Positions 1 through 7,900 of a stretch of DNA of 12,906 bases are shown in pieces. Source of the stretch: Pseudomonadota bacterium (GTDB lineage Bacteria; Pseudomonadota; Gammaproteobacteria; Burkholderiales; Nitrosomonadaceae); the NCBI GenBank assembly GCA_018240935.1, contig JAFEEV010000136.1, positions 1-12,906 of the forward strand, written 5' to 3'. Position 1 is the stretch's first letter; each line of letters begins with the position of its first letter. A model generated the notes under the pieces. The model did no database searches. It saw only the letters and a list, made by a program, of their open reading frames with translations, and had not been told where the DNA came from. Both the position numbers and the translations under genes were made by a program.

Positions 1-106
1 CAAGGCGAAATCAGATGAAAAAGCGCAGTTTACAAGATGTAAATGAGCATTTTGAGTCTGATTTCAACACAGCATGATCGAGCGCAGTAGTTTTTCAGAG
101 CTTCCT
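1..106. mobile_element. possible insertion-sequence end (partial, uncertain)
   Basis: A frame on the plus strand is open from base 3 to a TGA at 75-77 and ends in residues QDVNEHFESDFNTA. About 29 bases later lies TTTTTCAGAGCTTCC (92-106), whose reverse complement GGAAGCTCTGAAAAA resembles the terminal inverted repeats of some IS5-type elements as I remember them. A transposase stop codon a few tens of bases before a terminal repeat would fit the right end of an element running off the window. Only one end is visible, no target duplication can be tested, and the short peptide is not one I recognise. It may equally be plain intergenic sequence downstream of the tolC-like gene. Confidence 0.22.
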
Positions 107-167
107 TAGATGTAAAATCCTAAAGCGCGCTGGAACGGATTAATGTCTAAAATAGGCTCGAGAGGCT

Positions 168-1490
168 CTACAAAAGCGCATTAATTTCTTCCAGTGTGGA
201 TTCATCGAGTTCGCCGACATCGGCTTTTAAACGCAGCCACGACATTAAGTAGTTATAGTAAGCAACCGCGAGATCTTTACGCGCGGAATAATATTGCTGT
301 TGCGAATTTAAAACATCAATTTCAATTCTGATTCCGGATTGTTGTCCGAGCATCGTTGAATCCAACTGGCTGCGGCTCGATAGAAGAGCTTTTTTTAACG
401 CTTTAACTTGAGCAGCTCCATTGGTCAGGTTTAAATAGTGCTGGCGGACTTGCAAACCAATCACACGTTTTCCATTTTCTAATTCTTCACGCGCTTTATC
501 CCGGTTAGCGAGCGATTCCCGAACTCGGGATTGTGTCGATAGGCCATTGAAAATAGGGACCTTCAGTTCGAGTCCGATCGTTTTCGAATCGTAGTCTATG
601 CCACGCCCAGCTACTACAAACGGACTGTCGACTTGATTGGTGTATTGACCAACCAGATCAACCGTCGGGTAATGTCGTGACATAGCCTTGTGTGTTTCCT
701 GTTTCGCAATTTCATGGGCAAACTGTTGGACTTTCAATGCTATATTTTTTTGCTCGGCTGAGAGCACCCATTCCTCCATGCTACCTTGAGGTAGAACGAG
801 TGAATTAGAAATAATTTTTTCCAGACTGATCGACGGTAAATTATCCGGAAAGCGATTAATGATACTTTGCAGATTACGCTTGCTGATTTCCAATGCATTT
901 CTTGCAGCAATTTCCTGAGAAAGAACCAGATCATAGCGAGCTTCAGCTTCGTTCAAATCCACGATGGTGTTCAAGCCTGAGGCGAGATTCTGCTGCACTT
1001 GCACCAGTTGCTGTGCAAATGCTTTCTCTTGTGTCGCAATAGCTTCAACGTTTACTTGCGCAATAAGAGTATCGAAATAAGCTTGCGTCACCCGGAGAAT
1101 CAAGTCTTGCGCAGCCAGAACAAATTTCGCATCACCTTGCGCAACCTCATTTTTTGACTGTTGATAAATAATGAAATTCTCAATTCTGAATAGCGGTTGA
1201 GTGGCCGTAACTGTCAAGCCGCGATTTTTGATAAGCGTATCTCCATCGATGCGCTCAGTATCAAGATACACATTTCGTGCTCTTCCTGTGAAATCGATAC
1301 TTGGAAGAAGACCTGCTCTTCCTTGAGTTAATCGCTCCTGAGTTGCTGTAAAAGCATGCCGTGCAATCTTATATTGAGTGTCATGCTCCAATGCTTCATG
1401 ATAAATAGCAGTAAGACTTCCTGCTTGTAGCGGAGTATGCAAGAGAATACTAGAAAATAAAATGATGATAGAATATCTTAGATTTTTCAT
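168..1490 (-). CDS. tolC: TolC-family outer membrane efflux/secretion channel protein
   Basis: This 440-residue protein is an outer membrane factor: the trimeric beta-barrel/alpha-tunnel exit duct of type I secretion systems or tripartite efflux pumps. Residues 1-23 form a Sec signal peptide (MKNLRYS, a hydrophobic stretch, then LQA before GS). The mature part begins SLTAIYHEALEHD, the usual TolC opening with a repeat of 'A...D' helices and 'LLPSIDFTG'. The family's internal duplication is visible: SGLNTIVDLNEAEARYD in the first half and SGIRIEIDVLNSQQQYYSARKDL in the second. Length is normal for the family. An upstream GTG at 1496 would add two residues, but it overlaps the ribosome binding site, so ATG at 1490 is preferred. 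No membrane fusion protein or ABC/RND pump gene adjoins it in the window, so the substrate cannot be assigned. The symbol refers to the family only. Confidence 0.9.
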   Translation of the reverse strand: MKNLRYSIIILFSSILLHTPLQAGSLTAIYHEALEHDTQYKIARHAFTATQERLTQGRAGLLPSIDFTGRARNVYLDTERIDGDTLIKNRGLTVTATQPLFRIENFIIYQQSKNEVAQGDAKFVLAAQDLILRVTQAYFDTLIAQVNVEAIATQEKAFAQQLVQVQQNLASGLNTIVDLNEAEARYDLVLSQEIAARNALEISKRNLQSIINRFPDNLPSISLEKIISNSLVLPQGSMEEWVLSAEQKNIALKVQQFAHEIAKQETHKAMSRHYPTVDLVGQYTNQVDSPFVVAGRGIDYDSKTIGLELKVPIFNGLSTQSRVRESLANRDKAREELENGKRVIGLQVRQHYLNLTNGAAQVKALKKALLSSRSQLDSTMLGQQSGIRIEIDVLNSQQQYYSARKDLAVAYYNYLMSWLRLKADVGELDESTLEEINALL

Positions 1491-1493
1491 AAG

Positions 1494-1499
1494 CACCTG
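1494..1499 (-). promoter_or_regulatory. ribosome binding site of tolC-like gene
   Basis: The minus strand reads ACAGGTG just before CTT-ATG. The AGG core is 5 nt from the ATG at 1490. The alternative GTG start (1494-1496) lies inside this site, which decides the start in favour of the ATG. Confidence 0.5.
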
Positions 1500-1554
1500 T
1501 TATAGCGAAGATACTTTATTCTGTGACGGCAGTCTTAGTATCGAGGTATCGGCG

Positions 1555-1583
1555 ATAATACAAATAAAAACTCATTTTGTCAG
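1555..1583 (-). promoter_or_regulatory. sigma70-type promoter for tolC-like gene
   Basis: On the minus strand CTGACA (1578-1583) is followed after exactly 17 bases by TATTAT (1555-1560). Each box differs from consensus at one position. Transcription would start near 1548, giving a leader of roughly 58 nt before the ATG at 1490. This is a pattern match only. Confidence 0.5.
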
Positions 1584-1734
1584 AATTATGTACCGCCAAA
1601 AGCTGAAAAAGACTACCTAATATCCTGTTATTGTCAAATGAACAACGGAATCTTTACAGAACGGGAAGGTACTGTTGGATCAATTGAAAATTGCTTTTAA
1701 ATCGAAAATCATCAAGCCAAATCAGCGAATGATT

Positions 1735-1749
1735 GCGGTAATTTACCGC
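1735..1749. repeat. short perfect palindrome
   Basis: GCGGTAA and TTACCGC flank a single T, giving 7-bp arms with a 1-nt centre. The spacing suits a dimeric repressor site better than an RNA hairpin. It lies about 150 bp upstream of the tolC promoter -35 box, far for a simple operator, and could be chance. Confidence 0.3.
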
Positions 1750-1845
1750 TGGGAGAACATGAGATTTATGTTTGATTATTCAGCGCATTCGTTTTAATAA
1801 AACAGTGGAAGCGTGACTTCATTTTGATTGGATTCATTCATCCGA

Positions 1846-1888
1846 GAAAAAATCGGCAGAGGCTCTACCTACTGGAGCTTCTGCCGAT
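1846..1888 (-). terminator. rho-independent terminator of PEP-CTERM gene
   Basis: Read on the minus strand, the stem ATCGGCAGAAGCTC (1875-1888) pairs with GAGCCTCTGCCGAT (1852-1865), with one mismatched position. The 9-nt loop is at 1866-1874, and a T run follows (1847-1851). It starts 10 bases after the stop codon of the PEP-CTERM gene, the expected place. The strong G+C stem followed by a T tract makes this the clearest terminator in the window. Confidence 0.9.
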
Positions 1889-1898
1889 CCAAGTTAAA

Positions 1899-2621
1899 TT
1901 ATACAGCTACAGCCAGCGTTTCTTTGCGACGATATGTGATGAAGCTTACCAATCCTAACCCTGCAAGAAGCAAGGCGTAAATTTCAGGCTCAGGCACGGG
2001 TGTTCCGATTGTCATTTGATCAAACCCGAAAGTATCAGTTCCGGCCGCGGTATTTTCGAAAATTATGCTTTTAAAGGCATTTTCATTATCGATGATTCCC
2101 CAAAAAAGCACGCTCCCGCCGGGTGCGTCAGGAATACTATTCACGGTGATGATCTCACTCGAGCCGCCGGTAGTAATCAATGTCAATTTGACTTGGCCAT
2201 CGTGGTCGCCGATATCGATTCCCATAAAGCCAAATGCCGAAACAGGCGAATCAAAGTCAATTTTGAATCCCTGATTGGCTTGCCAATACTTATCGCCATC
2301 CGTCGCAAATCGCCCTAAGCCATTGGTCATGCCGGGTAATGTTGAAACTACTCTGCCTGCACCGCTCAGTATTGCCGAATCAATGCCGGAGAAGTTAAGT
2401 GAAATAGGCGTGCGTGTATTGTCAGCAAAAGATTCAAAACTCTCACTGCCAACAGCAATCAAGTTTGATAAAAAGTCATTTCGAGCAGCGGTTGCTTCCG
2501 GAAATGAAACCAGACGGCTATTATTTCCACCGCCTAATGTTTCTCCAAAATAAATTGCAGGTGCTGCGAAAGCCATTTGCGACCATACTAAACCCATCAT
2601 GATTCCTAATATTTTTTTCAT
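1899..2621 (-). CDS. PEP-CTERM sorting domain-containing exported protein
   Basis: This 240-residue protein is exported and carries a C-terminal exosortase sorting signal. Residues 1-19 are a signal peptide (MKKILGIMMG...MAFA before AP). Residues 20-205 are a Gly/Ser/Asn-rich, low-Cys body with beta-type segments such as FGFMGIDIGDHDGQVKLTL and a closing TFGFDQMTIG, typical of these surface proteins. Residues 209-232 are the PEP-CTERM tripartite tail: VPEPE, a hydrophobic stretch IYALLLAGLGLVSFI and the basic TYRRK. By family knowledge the tail is cut by exosortase (EpsH/XrtA type) and the body released to the outer surface or exopolysaccharide matrix; no exosortase is in this window. A TTG nine codons upstream keeps the frame open, but ATG at 2621 has an excellent GGAGAG site, so it is the start. 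The gene is monocistronic, with its own terminator. Specific function unknown. Confidence 0.9.
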   Translation of the reverse strand: MKKILGIMMGLVWSQMAFAAPAIYFGETLGGGNNSRLVSFPEATAARNDFLSNLIAVGSESFESFADNTRTPISLNFSGIDSAILSGAGRVVSTLPGMTNGLGRFATDGDKYWQANQGFKIDFDSPVSAFGFMGIDIGDHDGQVKLTLITTGGSSEIITVNSIPDAPGGSVLFWGIIDNENAFKSIIFENTAAGTDTFGFDQMTIGTPVPEPEIYALLLAGLGLVSFITYRRKETLAVAV

Positions 2622-2624
2622 ACA

Positions 2625-2630
2625 CTCTCC
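2625..2630 (-). promoter_or_regulatory. ribosome binding site of PEP-CTERM gene
   Basis: GGAGAG on the minus strand, with GGAG five bases from the ATG at 2621. It fixes this ATG as the start over the in-frame TTG at 2648. Confidence 0.75.
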
Positions 2631-2977
2631 ATTAGTACAAAGAAACAAAAATTTTATAATGCCCTATTAAATATGGATATTTATCATTATTAATTATAAT
2701 TAAGGCTCTGAATGCATAGAGTGATCTCGCAGTGCAGAGCTTTACAAACTATCAAATAAATTCGAGTGAATTTATTTGATACAGATACCATATTTTGTAA
2801 GTTTTAATGATACCAGGAATTGGTGTTTTTCGTAGGAAAAATATGATAAAAATCAATGTCATATCAAACATATTAGTTTAAATATAATCTTTATATTATT
2901 GATTTATAGGGATATATGAATTTGGAGAAACTCTGAAAATATTTTAATCGATTGCTAATCTGTAAGAATTCAGGCAT
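2631..2977. other. A+T-rich intergenic region upstream of PEP-CTERM gene
   Basis: About 350 bases, strongly A+T-rich, with no believable ORF. It should hold the promoter of the PEP-CTERM gene. A TATAAT on the minus strand at 2693-2698 is a possible -10 box, but no good -35 lies 16-18 bases further upstream. I found no sigma54 -24/-12 (GG-N10-GC) element of the kind linked to some PEP-CTERM genes. The main structure is the inverted repeat at 2750-2781. Confidence 0.45.
2750..2781. repeat. perfect 14-bp inverted repeat (hairpin or operator)
   Basis: TATCAAATAAATTC (2750-2763) and its exact reverse complement GAATTTATTTGATA (2768-2781) are separated by GAGT. The arms are A+T-rich and no T run follows on either strand, so it is a poor intrinsic terminator. 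It lies about 130 bp upstream of the PEP-CTERM start, where an operator or a structured element could act. A 14-bp perfect match is hard to get by chance even in A+T-rich DNA. Confidence 0.6.
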
Positions 2978-3286
2978 TTATGTATTCTTTCCGTTATCGG
3001 AATGAGCATAATCAATTGGATAGGAATTTTGAACGATAGCAGTACTGATGGAAAAACGTGTTGTGCAGTGCCGGGAAGATTTTTTCTGGAGCTCATGCGA
3101 TGGATAATCGGCAGCGATGTTAGGGTTGCAACCATGTTGTAGAATTTTAAATTGCTGGCTGGTAAAGTTGCGCAGGACAAATTCCCGAAGCCTGGTATGT
3201 TCCCGTGCGCATAATTTTCCAATATTGCAGATAATACGAGGAAAACGCTGATTAATTGACGGTACAAGCGAATCGATTCGTTGCAC
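2978..3286 (-). CDS. hypothetical small protein (doubtful ORF)
   Basis: A possible 102-residue protein with GTG start at 3286, preceded on the minus strand by GGAG eight bases away, and lying only 27 bp after the nnr stop on the same strand. It could therefore be co-transcribed with nnr. I recognise no family. The sequence is basic and rich in Cys and His (IICNIGKLCAREH, ILQHGCNPNIAADY) with no signal peptide or membrane segment. A second minus-strand ORF in another frame (2944-3267, TTG start) overlaps it almost fully, so codon pattern alone does not settle which, if either, is real. Composition is more A+T-rich than nnr. It may be a real small gene, a decayed remnant or a chance ORF. Confidence 0.3.
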   Translation of the reverse strand: MQRIDSLVPSINQRFPRIICNIGKLCAREHTRLREFVLRNFTSQQFKILQHGCNPNIAADYPSHELQKKSSRHCTTRFSISTAIVQNSYPIDYAHSDNGKNT

Positions 3287-3313
3287 GCTTATCGCTCCAT
3301 CTCATTCGTTGAA

Positions 3314-4891
3314 TCAATTAGTGTTTCCCTGGAGATTCCCGCATTCATCGGAATTAAATCGCAATGAATGACATTCCCGGTTGATCCATCCATTCATCAA
3401 TGACCGTGCTTCAGTAATCACTTCCGACGCCGTCATCCCGAGCATTCCTTGATGCTGCCGTACCCAGCGATCCGCTGCGGCGCCGTGCAGATATACCGCC
3501 AGCAGCACTGCACGGCCCGGACTCAAACCTTGGGCGATCAGCGCGCCGATGATGCCGGCCAGTACATCGCCGGTACCGGCGGTACTGAGCGCGGGGTTGC
3601 CGCTGGTGTTGAGGTAGCGTTTGCCGTCAGGAAAGCAGCAGATGCTGCCCGCGCCCTTGAGGACGGCGTAACAATTGAAATGTTGCGCGATTTGCAATGC
3701 TGCGTTCATGCGGCCGTTTTGCACGGTGGCGCTATCCGTATTCAGCAGGCGCGCGGCTTCGGCGGGGTGGGGCGTCAGGATGGCGGCGGCTTTGCGTTGA
3801 CTGAGATTCTCCGCCAGATCGGGATGTTGTGCGATCAGGTTGAGCGCATCGGCGTCGAGCACCAGCACGCAGTCGCTATCCAACGCCATGGATAGCCACG
3901 ACCGGGCTTGCGCAGATTGCCCTAAACCGGGGCCAACGATCAGGCAATTCAACGGTTTCACTGCGAACAATTCGGATGGCGGGCGCAGCATCAATTCCGG
4001 TTGCAAGAAATCGACTGCCGGTGCGTTTTCCGCCAGCAAACCGGCATATACACGGCCAGCGCCCAGATGCAGAGCCGCGCGGCCTGCCAATAGCGCAGCG
4101 CCCGCCATGCCGGTCGAGCCGCCGAGGATGGCGGCGTTGCCGAACGAGCCTTTGTGGCTATTGGCTGAGCGGGACGGAGGGAGCAGTTTTTGCGCGCGCG
4201 CGCCGTTCAGCAGCCAGGCTTGCGGTTCGGGGGGTGCGGGTAAGTGGATATCGAGATCGCGCAGCACCACCGCACCGCAATATTCCGGGCCGAAGTTGGT
4301 GAACAGGCCGGGTTTTAAGCCGATAAAAGTGACCGTAACGGTTGCGCGGATGGCGATGCCGTATATGTAACCGTCGTCGCTGCCCAAGCCGGACGGAATA
4401 TCCAATGCAACAATCGGTGCTGTCATTCGATTGACGGTTTCGATCCAGTCGCGATATTGCCCTTCGATCGGGCGATGGTGTGATTGATCCAGGCCGATGC
4501 CGAACAGACCGTCGATCACCGCATCCCAGTTGTGCTCGCCGTCGGGCAGGCTGGTGCACATAGCACCGCCGCAATCGAGCCAGGCTTGCAGCGCTTGTTT
4601 GGCGTCGGCTGGCAAGCGGTCGTGCTCAGCGGCGGAAACCACCGTCACCGCGTTGCCCCATTCCTTCAGATAACGCGCCACGACGAAGGCGTCGCCGCCG
4701 TTGTTGCCCGGTCCGGCGAGCACCAGCACGTTATGATTGGGATTCTTCAGTATCCGGTCGCGTACCACCTGGGCCGCCGCCAAACCGGCCTTTTCCATCA
4801 GCTGCGGCGGTTTCGGCAATTGCAGCGCCTGTTGTTCCATGGCGCGGATTTGCGCGGTAAAAAAAACGGCATCGGGATCGGTATTCGGCAT
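3314..4891 (-). CDS. nnr: bifunctional NAD(P)H-hydrate epimerase / ADP-dependent (S)-NAD(P)H-hydrate dehydratase
   Basis: This 525-residue cytoplasmic repair enzyme restores damaged NAD(P)H hydrates. The N-terminal YjeF_N domain (about 10-220) interconverts the R and S hydrate epimers; the C-terminal ribokinase-like domain (about 235-500) dehydrates the S form using ADP. The epimerase shows the AGPGNNGGDAF loop (59-69) and LDIPSGL (163-169). The dehydratase shows HKGSFG (246-251), IVGPGLG (318-324), LTPHPAE (372-378), LKG (411-413) and GNPALSTAGTGD (431-442), the last Asp (D442) being the expected catalytic base. Length matches the fused bacterial form. The frame is open upstream to a GTG at 4966, but that would run into purL; ATG at 4891 gives the normal N-terminus shortly before FTAQIRAMEQ. 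Its ribosome site is weak. It diverges from purL. Confidence 0.95.
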   Translation of the reverse strand: MPNTDPDAVFFTAQIRAMEQQALQLPKPPQLMEKAGLAAAQVVRDRILKNPNHNVLVLAGPGNNGGDAFVVARYLKEWGNAVTVVSAAEHDRLPADAKQALQAWLDCGGAMCTSLPDGEHNWDAVIDGLFGIGLDQSHHRPIEGQYRDWIETVNRMTAPIVALDIPSGLGSDDGYIYGIAIRATVTVTFIGLKPGLFTNFGPEYCGAVVLRDLDIHLPAPPEPQAWLLNGARAQKLLPPSRSANSHKGSFGNAAILGGSTGMAGAALLAGRAALHLGAGRVYAGLLAENAPAVDFLQPELMLRPPSELFAVKPLNCLIVGPGLGQSAQARSWLSMALDSDCVLVLDADALNLIAQHPDLAENLSQRKAAAILTPHPAEAARLLNTDSATVQNGRMNAALQIAQHFNCYAVLKGAGSICCFPDGKRYLNTSGNPALSTAGTGDVLAGIIGALIAQGLSPGRAVLLAVYLHGAAADRWVRQHQGMLGMTASEVITEARSLMNGWINRECHSLRFNSDECGNLQGNTN

Positions 4892-4979
4892 AATTTTCGG
4901 CGGCACGGGATGATCAGCGATAAGTACATCTTCTCGTGTAAAATTGCAATCTTTTAATCTACGCACTGCACAGCCTACG

Positions 4980-7900
4980 ATGCTTCAATTTTGTGGTGGA
5001 CAAGCGCTCTCGCCGTTTCGTCTGGAAAAATTACGCAAGGGAATTAACGCACTGAACCTGCCGGTCACGGCGATTGAGACGGAATACTGGCATTTCTGCC
5101 CGGTCACCCGGACTCTGCGCGATGATGAATTGAATGCGCTGCGCAGATTGCTCAATCACGATCCAGCGCAGGAAAATGCGCAACACTCCGGCGAGTTCTT
5201 TTTGGTGCTGCCGCGCCCCGGCACCATTTCGCCGTGGTCCAGCAAAGCCACCGATATTGCGCAGCATTGCGGTTTAACGGCGGTCGAGCGCATCGAACGC
5301 GGCATTGCATATTACGTTGAATGCGCATCGCCTTTATCGGCTGAGGACAAAGCACGACTCAAGCCGCTGCTGCACGATCGCATGACCGAAGCGGTGTTTG
5401 CATCGTTTAGCGATGCCGAACGATTGTTTCAGCATTTTCCGCCAAAACCGCTCAATACCGTCGACGTGCTGGGCGGCGGCAGCGATGCGTTGCGGCAGGC
5501 CAATCAAAGCATGGGATTGGCGCTGTCGGCGGATGAAATCGAATATCTAGCGCAAAACTTCCAGAAAATGGCGCGCAATCCGACCGACGTCGAGCTGATG
5601 ATGTTCGCCCAGGCGAATTCCGAGCATTGCCGCCATAAAATTTTCAACGCCGATTGGATCATCGACGGCAAGCCGCAGGATAAATCGCTGTTCGCGATGA
5701 TCCGCAACACGCACCAAACGCATCCGCAAGGCACGCTGGTAGCGTACGCCGATAACGCCAGCGTCATCGAAGGCGCGGAAATCGGCCGTTTTTATCCGGG
5801 CAGCGGGCAAGTGTACGGTTACGCCCAGGAAAAAACGCACATGTTGATGAAAGTCGAAACACATAATCATCCGACTGCGATTTCGCCATTTCCCGGGGCG
5901 GCTACCGGTGTCGGCGGCGAGATCCGCGATGAGGGTGCAACCGGGCGCGGGGCGAAACCGAAAGCGGGGTTGTGCGGTTTTTCGGTTTCCAATTTGAACA
6001 TCCCGGATTTTGTGCAGCCGTGGGAAATTGACCGGGATGGCAATCAATCCTATGGCAAACCCGGACGCATTGCTTCGGCGTTACAAATCATGCTCGAAGG
6101 ACCGATCGGCGGCGCGGCGTTCAACAACGAATTCGGCCGCCCCAATCTGGCGGGTTATTTCCGCACCTTCGAGGAGCGCGTCGGCGGGGAAATGCGCGGT
6201 TATCACAAACCGGTCATGCTGGCGGGCGGTGTCGGGCAGATTTCCGACCGCCATGTACGCAAGGAAAAATTCCCGTCGGGTGCGTTGCTGATTCAATTGG
6301 GCGGCCCCGGCATGCTGATCGGCCTGGGCGGCGGCGCGGCGTCCAGCATGGATACCGGCGCCAATACCGAAGCGCTGGATTTCGATTCGGTGCAGCGCGG
6401 CAATCCGGAAATGCAGCGGCGCGCGCAAGAAGTGATCGACCGTTGCTGGCAATTGCAACGCAGCGGCGAAGAAAATCCGATTTTGTTCATTCATGACGTC
6501 GGCGCGGGCGGTTTGTCGAATGCATTTCCGGAGTTGGTGCACGATTCCGGCCGCGGCGGGCGTTTTGATTTGCGCGCGGTGCCGTCCGAGGAAACCAGCA
6601 TGTCGCCGATGCAAATTTGGAGTAACGAAGCGCAGGAGCGCTACGTGCTGGCGATCAAACCGGAATCGCTGGCGTTGTTCCGCAGCATTTGCGAGCGCGA
6701 GCGCTGTCCGTTTGCCGTGGTCGGCGAAGCGACAAGCGACGAGCAGCTGCAAGTAACCGATGCGCAATCGCCGCTGCCGCCGGTCGATATGCCGCTGCCG
6801 GTATTGCTCGGCAAGCCGCCGAAAATGACGCGCGATGCGGCGCATGCGAACCGGATATTGCCGCCGCTCGATTGGTCGGACGCCAGTTTGAGCGAAGCGG
6901 TCTACCGCGTTTTACGGCTACCTGCAGTGGCCGACAAAACCTTCCTGATCGCCATCGGCGATCGCAGTGTCGGCGGTTTGTCGGCACGCGATCAGATGGT
7001 CGGGCCGTGGCAGATTCCGGTCGCCGATGTCGCGGTGACCAGTATGGGGTACCAAACGGTGCTGGGCGAGGCATTCGCCATCGGCGAGCGCACACCGCTG
7101 GCGCTGATCGATCCCAAAGCTGCGGCGCGAATGGCGGTGGGCGAAGCGATCACCAACATCGCTGCGGCGGCGATTAGCGGCATTGAAAAAATCAAATTGT
7201 CCGCCAATTGGATGGCGGCGGCCGGTCATCCGGGCGAAGACGCCGGGTTGTACGACGCGGTGCATGCCGCCGGTATGGAATTATGTCCGCAACTGGGCAT
7301 CAGCATTCCGGTCGGCAAGGATTCGATGTCGATGAAAACGGCCTGGGAAGAAGCGGGAAAACGTAAGGAAGTAACCGCGCCGCTGTCGTTGATCATTTCG
7401 TCGTTCGCCACCGTGACCAACGTGCGCAAAACCTTGACGCCGCAGTTGCGCACCGATTGCGGCGGCAGCGAATTGATCCTGATCGATTTGGGGCAAGGGC
7501 GCAACCGGTTGGGCGGTTCGGCGCTGGCGCAGGTGTATAAGCAAGTCGGCAATGCCGCGCCGGATATCGACGGTGAAACCGGCGCGCAATTGTTGCGCCG
7601 ATTCTTCGATGCAATTCAGCAGCTCAACGCAGCGGATCGATTGCTCGCGTATCATGACCGATCCGATGGCGGTTTGTTCGTGACATTGTGCGAAATGGCG
7701 TTTGCCGGGCATTGCGGCTTGACGGTCAATCTGGATCAGTTGTGTTTTGACGCGCAAAGCAGCGATTTAGATGGGTCGGAATTGCAACCGGAGCGGCTGG
7801 GCGGGCGATTTCTCGAACGCATCCTCGCCGTGTTGTTCAACGAGGAATTGGGTGCGGTGATACAGATTGCCGCCGCGCAGCGCAAGGAAGTCATGCAAGT

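Larger units (their letters stand above)
1491..1845. other. intergenic region between tolC-like gene and PEP-CTERM gene terminator
   Basis: About 355 bases with no convincing gene. The part nearest tolC holds its promoter (1555-1583). A perfect short palindrome, GCGGTAA-T-TTACCGC, sits at 1735-1749 and could be a regulator site. The rest (about 1590-1730 and 1750-1845) is A+T-rich and I see no ORF with a plausible start and codon pattern. Confidence 0.5.

Noticed and set aside
148..170. Terminator hairpin after the tolC-like gene
   Set aside because: GGCTCGAGAGGCTC around 156-168 is more a tandem repeat of GGCTC than a stem-loop, and no adequate T run follows.
2016..2553. Plus-strand ORFs opposite the PEP-CTERM gene
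   Set aside because: They are shadows of a clearly identified minus-strand gene with signal peptide, sorting tail, ribosome site and terminator.
4892..4966. Extended GTG start for nnr overlapping the purL region
   Set aside because: It would occupy the whole divergent promoter region. ATG 4891 gives the usual Nnr N-terminus.
4944..4979. Extended TTG start for purL (12 extra residues)
   Set aside because: The PurL family starts close to MLQFCGGQALS. The extension lacks a ribosome site and overlaps the possible -10 box.
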